A stretch of 9,308 nucleotides of DNA from an uncultured Eubacterium sp. Its GTDB lineage: Bacteria > Bacillota > Clostridia > Eubacteriales > Eubacteriaceae. Below are positions 6,920 through 9,308 of the stretch, one piece after another (position 1 is the stretch's first letter; each line of letters opens with the position of its first letter). Where the stretch lies: NCBI GenBank assembly GCA_902784045.1, contig CACZTE010000178.1:1-9308 (forward strand), written 5' to 3'. The notes under the pieces are model-generated. The model saw only the letters and a list, made by a program, of their open reading frames with translations, was not told where the DNA came from and ran no database searches. The position numbers were made by a program, and so were the translations under genes.

Positions 6920-6945
6920 TGTCTTATTCTAAGTTGAGTACAACA

Positions 6946-7578
6946 ATGAGTTTTAATATAACGGATCTGATAAGTATTGCTATTTTGTTGGCGATGTTTG
7001 TGTGGGGATACTATCGGGGAGCCGTCAGCGCGTTAATCGGACTGCTTGGGATTGTGGTGTCTCTTGTTCTTGTTCGTTTTATGGCGCCGATATTGACAAA
7101 TGCTATTTTCCAAATACCGATGGTAGAACAATTTTTTACGAATAAAATCGGTTTATGGGTGGCATCACAAATAGCGGCGCTGGAAAGCACGCTGGGGTCA
7201 GGATCCGGATACGGTGTATTATTGCCTGAGTTAACAGCGAAAACCGGAATTGAAACGGCATTGATCTCACAGATGACAGCCTTTGCTGTGGCCTTTGTTA
7301 AAGAAGTCATAGAATTTTGTATGTTTGTGTTGCTTTTAATTGTGTGTTATTTGCTGTTTCAAAAACTCAAAAGCGAAAGCAAAATGTTAAATCGGGTTCC
7401 TGTTTTGGGACTGGTTAATCGAATTACGGGAGCGTTCATGGGAGTGATCTCGGGTTGTGTTATCCTGTTTGTTTTGACAAGATTGGTTTATTATTTCGCG
7501 GTTATAACAGCAAACGCACCGCTTATAACTTGGCTGGATTCGGGTATGATTTCCCATCTGATGCTGACTGTAATATAG
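6946..7578 (+). CDS. CvpA family membrane protein
   Basis: A 210-residue integral membrane protein resembling the CvpA (colicin V production) family, whose biochemical function is unsettled. Hydrophobic segments lie at about 5-20, 28-48, 112-135 and 160-185. The family pattern is visible at the N-terminus (FVWGYYRGAVSALIGLLG: helix, Gly-Tyr-Tyr-Arg-Gly, next helix) and in the last third (NRVPVLGLVNRITGAFMGV, the Pro-x-Leu-x-x-x-N-x-x-x-G-A-x-x-G signature). I chose ATG 6946 because the earlier in-frame GTG at 6919 falls on the last base of the hairpin stem and adds nine residues unlike the family. No good ribosome site precedes 6946, only TTGAG (6934-6938), so expression may be weak or coupled. 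A chromosomal CvpA-family gene near parB fits Bacillota. The family call is fairly sure; any function is not. Confidence 0.82.
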   Translation: MSFNITDLISIAILLAMFVWGYYRGAVSALIGLLGIVVSLVLVRFMAPILTNAIFQIPMVEQFFTNKIGLWVASQIAALESTLGSGSGYGVLLPELTAKTGIETALISQMTAFAVAFVKEVIEFCMFVLLLIVCYLLFQKLKSESKMLNRVPVLGLVNRITGAFMGVISGCVILFVLTRLVYYFAVITANAPLITWLDSGMISHLMLTVI

Positions 7579-7954
7579 AAAAATTAACAGCAGCGACGGA
7601 AGGCAATTAATGAATGGCTGCACCATTTGCTAAAATAATCTTCACTGGTTTTCGAAAAACGTCTTTAAAACTGGAATCAGCGAAAAGGAGATTTTATCTT
7701 CAGAGATAGCCGGCAAACTTTTAGCAGGCAAAGGATAAATGTAGTAATTATCGAAAAGATAACGTAAAGATCGGCCGATTATACTAAATCCGATTAATAA
7801 CAAAATCAGAAAGCAATTTTACAGTGGGATTTGCGAAGAGGCGGTTATTTTTGCTTTTGGCGGATTAATAAGGAAAATGACACCTCAGCCTTTACAATGA
7901 CCTCAAAACACAAAAATTCTAAACTGTTCAAATATCATTGAAAGAGAGGCACCA
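7579..7954. other. 376-base stretch without a supportable gene
   Basis: No frame here has both a usable start and a plausible length. Two short open stretches in the same frame (7634-7738 and 7763-7896) are separated by several stops and lack ATG/GTG/TTG starts with ribosome sites. I see small inverted repeats (TTTTCGAAAA at 7649-7658, TATCT-TCAG-AGATA at 7695-7708, ATCGGCCGAT at 7770-7779), but none is followed by a T-run as in an intrinsic terminator. TATACT (7780-7785) resembles a -10 box but has no matching -35. A promoter for the mscS-DUF951 pair is expected here, but I cannot point to one with confidence. Confidence 0.6.
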
Positions 7955-8824
7955 ATGAGATTTCAAAACGTTTTGGATGCCATTGCGTATTATACGAAAT
8001 TTTTTAACCCAGAGGAAATCTTTATTAAAGTCGGGTCTGTTATTGTTACAATTGTGATAGTCATTATCATTAACCGATTGGCAGTAGCAGTGGTCAATTA
8101 TTATTATAAACTAAAAGAACGAAGTAAATTTGTCAAAACAGAATGGGATATCAAGCAAACCAGAACAACAGCCAACATGGTTAGGTCTTTTGTTTCCATC
8201 AGTATTTTGATTGTTGGATTTTTGACGGTACTGTCTTATTTTGTCGATATTGGTGCCTTGTTGGCGGTAGCGGGTGTTGGAACTCTTGCCATCAGTTTTG
8301 GCGCGAAAGCTATTATCGAAGATCTTATCAGTGGTTTCTTCATTCTTTTTGACAAAGAATTCCTGGTTGGAGATTATGTGGAGATTGACGGAGAAGCTGG
8401 AAGAGTGGAAAAAATCGGCGCGAAATCCACAACGCTTAAAGAAATTGACGGTAGTCGGTATATTGTTTCCAATGGAAAAATCACCAATGTGATTAATTAT
8501 TCCAGAGATTACAGGCAGCGGATAGTTTCGGTGACTGTTGCTTATGAGGAAGATACGCAACGTGCTATCACCGTGCTGAAAGATCTTTGTGTGAGAATGC
8601 GTGAAACCTATCCGCATTTGTACCCGGTGGAACCGCAAGTGCTCGGTGTGACGGATTTGGAAAGTTCCGGTGTGTCTATTGGTATCATTTCCGAGACGTT
8701 GCCGGAAAATTTCAGAATCGGAGAGAATACATTAAGATTGCATGCCAAAGAAGCTTTGGTGGCGGCCGGTATTGAAATTCCCTATGATCGGGTTGTTGTA
8801 ATCAATCAGTCCCAGAAAGGATAA
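7955..8824 (+). CDS. Small-conductance mechanosensitive channel, MscS family
   Basis: MscS-type channels open under membrane tension and release solutes during osmotic downshock. The 289 residues match the compact three-helix architecture: hydrophobic segments at about 24-47 and 76-97, then the pore-lining helix (about 99-131), rich in Gly and Ala (ALLAVAGVGTLAISFGAKAI), followed by the family motif FFILFDKEFLVGDYVEI, the beta domain, and an alpha/beta C-terminal domain ending ALVAAGIEIPYDRVVV, the usual PYP-like segment. It is the small type, without the periplasmic extensions of MscK-like proteins. ATG 7955 is preceded by AGAGAGG (7943-7949). The stop is 4 bases from the DUF951 start, so the two are probably co-transcribed. 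The family is secure; whether it is nearer MscS or YkuT-type needs alignment, so no gene symbol is given. Confidence 0.93.
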   Translation: MRFQNVLDAIAYYTKFFNPEEIFIKVGSVIVTIVIVIIINRLAVAVVNYYYKLKERSKFVKTEWDIKQTRTTANMVRSFVSISILIVGFLTVLSYFVDIGALLAVAGVGTLAISFGAKAIIEDLISGFFILFDKEFLVGDYVEIDGEAGRVEKIGAKSTTLKEIDGSRYIVSNGKITNVINYSRDYRQRIVSVTVAYEEDTQRAITVLKDLCVRMRETYPHLYPVEPQVLGVTDLESSGVSIGIISETLPENFRIGENTLRLHAKEALVAAGIEIPYDRVVVINQSQKG

Positions 8825-8828
8825 AGCG

Positions 8829-9032
8829 ATGGAAATTAAAAAATACGCCGTCGGAGATATTGTCGAAATGAAAAAGGCACATCCCTGCGGAGAAAAGCGC
8901 TTTAAAATCATCCGAACCGGAACGGATATCAAACTCAAATGTGTTGGATGCGATCATCTGGTAATGATGCCGCGGCCAAAATTTATAAAAATGCTCAAAA
9001 ATGTTGTTGAAGTTCAAAACCAAAAGAATTGA
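8829..9032 (+). CDS. DUF951 family small protein with cysteine motif
   Basis: A 67-residue cytosolic protein of the DUF951 family, which is common in Bacillota and has no established function that I know of. Recognisable features are the N-terminal YAVGDIVEMKKAHPCGEKRF segment (residues 6-25) and KLKCVGCDHLVMMPRPKF (35-52). Cys20, Cys38 and Cys41, with His18 or His43, could make a small metal-binding knuckle; metal binding is inference. AAAGGA (8816-8821) lies 7 bases before the ATG, within the end of the channel gene, and the intergenic gap is 4 bases. Elsewhere in Bacillota this family often sits near parB, mscS and the rpsF-ssb-rpsR genes, which fits this position. Confidence 0.92.
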   Translation: MEIKKYAVGDIVEMKKAHPCGEKRFKIIRTGTDIKLKCVGCDHLVMMPRPKFIKMLKNVVEVQNQKN

Positions 9033-9156
9033 ACAGAAACGGGTTAACAGCCGATAAAAGAAGGAAAACAAACAAAATTGCTTTTTATTGAAGGGAAACG
9101 AAAGATTCGACTTGATACCGTTTTTGAGAAACCGTGATGATGAAATCGAGAATAAT

Positions 9157-9182
9157 ACGCAAACCAATTGTTTTCGTTTTTT
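9157..9182 (+). terminator. Weak terminator-like hairpin after the DUF951 gene
   Basis: ACGCAAAC (9157-9164) pairs imperfectly with GTTTTCGT (9170-9177), seven pairs with one internal mismatch around a short CCAAT loop, followed by six T (9177-9182). The stem is AT-rich and short, so this is a tentative end for the mscS-DUF951 transcript, placed about 125 bases after the stop codon. Confidence 0.3.
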
Positions 9183-9256
9183 AAGCAGTTTAAAAGGTCT
9201 ATTTTGGTTAATGTAAAAAACCAGATAGTGTAAAATAATTGTGGAGTTTTAAGAGA

Positions 9257-9285
9257 TAGAAAAGACCAGCCCGACGTGTTAGAAT
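9257..9285 (+). promoter_or_regulatory. Candidate extended -10 promoter reading off the right edge
   Basis: TAGAAA (9257-9262, four of six matches to TTGACA) is spaced 17 bases from TAGAAT (9280-9285, five of six to TATAAT), and TG at 9277-9278 makes a TGnTAGAAT extended -10. No gene start follows before the window ends, so it would serve the next gene to the right. In AT-rich DNA such matches arise often by chance. Confidence 0.35.
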
Positions 9286-9308
9286 AAATTTGAGAACAAG
9301 AAAACTAA

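Noticed and set aside
7549..7555. ATTTCCC, a left half of the Noc-binding site, in the CvpA-like gene; a similar TTTCCCG lies at 2995-3001.
   Set aside because: Neither has a matching right half. I found no intact ATTTCCCGGGAAAT in the window, which is not surprising since such sites are spread over the chromosome.
8597..8606. CGTGAAAC-like word in the channel gene as another parS half-site.
   Set aside because: It breaks from the consensus at the last base and the left half does not match.
9078..9212. Short open stretches with TTG starts in the last 276 bases (about 20 and 43 codons).
   Set aside because: No good ribosome site or recognisable family segment; lengths are within chance for AT-rich DNA.
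1..9308. Search for oriC, tRNA/rRNA genes, CRISPR repeats, insertion sequences or phage genes.
   Set aside because: No cluster of TTATCCACA-like boxes, no cloverleaf, no regularly spaced repeats and no transposase or integrase frame was seen; long minus-strand frames are shadows of the + strand genes.

Overview
This window is a housekeeping, origin-proximal block of a Bacillota (Firmicutes) chromosome. The order mnmE-mnmG-rsmG-noc-parA-parB is the conserved cluster beside oriC in this phylum. The flanking CvpA-family, small MscS-type and DUF951 genes, and the presence of noc beside parB, also point to Bacillota. The run mscS-DUF951 downstream of parAB is most like Clostridia; I cannot place it at genus level. 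All genes lie on the + strand. By analogy with Bacillus, oriC should lie to the left, so transcription would run with the fork. No origin (DnaA-box cluster) is visible here.

Bases 1-3278: the 3' end of mnmE (G-domain remainder and C-terminal FCLGK), then mnmG and rsmG, the last two overlapping by 4 bases. MnmE and MnmG form the tRNA wobble-uridine modification complex; RsmG methylates 16S rRNA. A perfect parS (TGTTTCACGTGAAACA) is embedded in mnmE, and a second starts at the base after the rsmG stop codon.

Bases 3316-5893: chromosome segregation and division-site control, with noc, parA (soj) and parB (spo0J). The two ParB-fold paralogues can be told apart by the four residues known to set DNA specificity: Q-K-K-R in the first (Noc type, NBS-binding) and R-T-N-G in the second (ParB type, parS-binding). 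The system therefore has its centromere sites, loader and ATPase in one window.

Bases 5903-7578: an unrecognised membrane protein with a long, basic, partly coiled-coil tail, then a strong hairpin, then a CvpA-family membrane protein. A 376-base stretch without a supportable gene follows.

Bases 7955-9032: a small MscS-type mechanosensitive channel and a DUF951 cysteine-containing small protein, closely coupled. The last 276 bases hold no supportable gene, only a weak terminator-like hairpin and an extended -10 promoter candidate pointing off the right edge.

Most of the window is well-known biology. The parts that deserve a second look are the unrecognised membrane protein in the parAB neighbourhood, the exact placement of the parS sites, and the hairpin and gap that break up the distal half.
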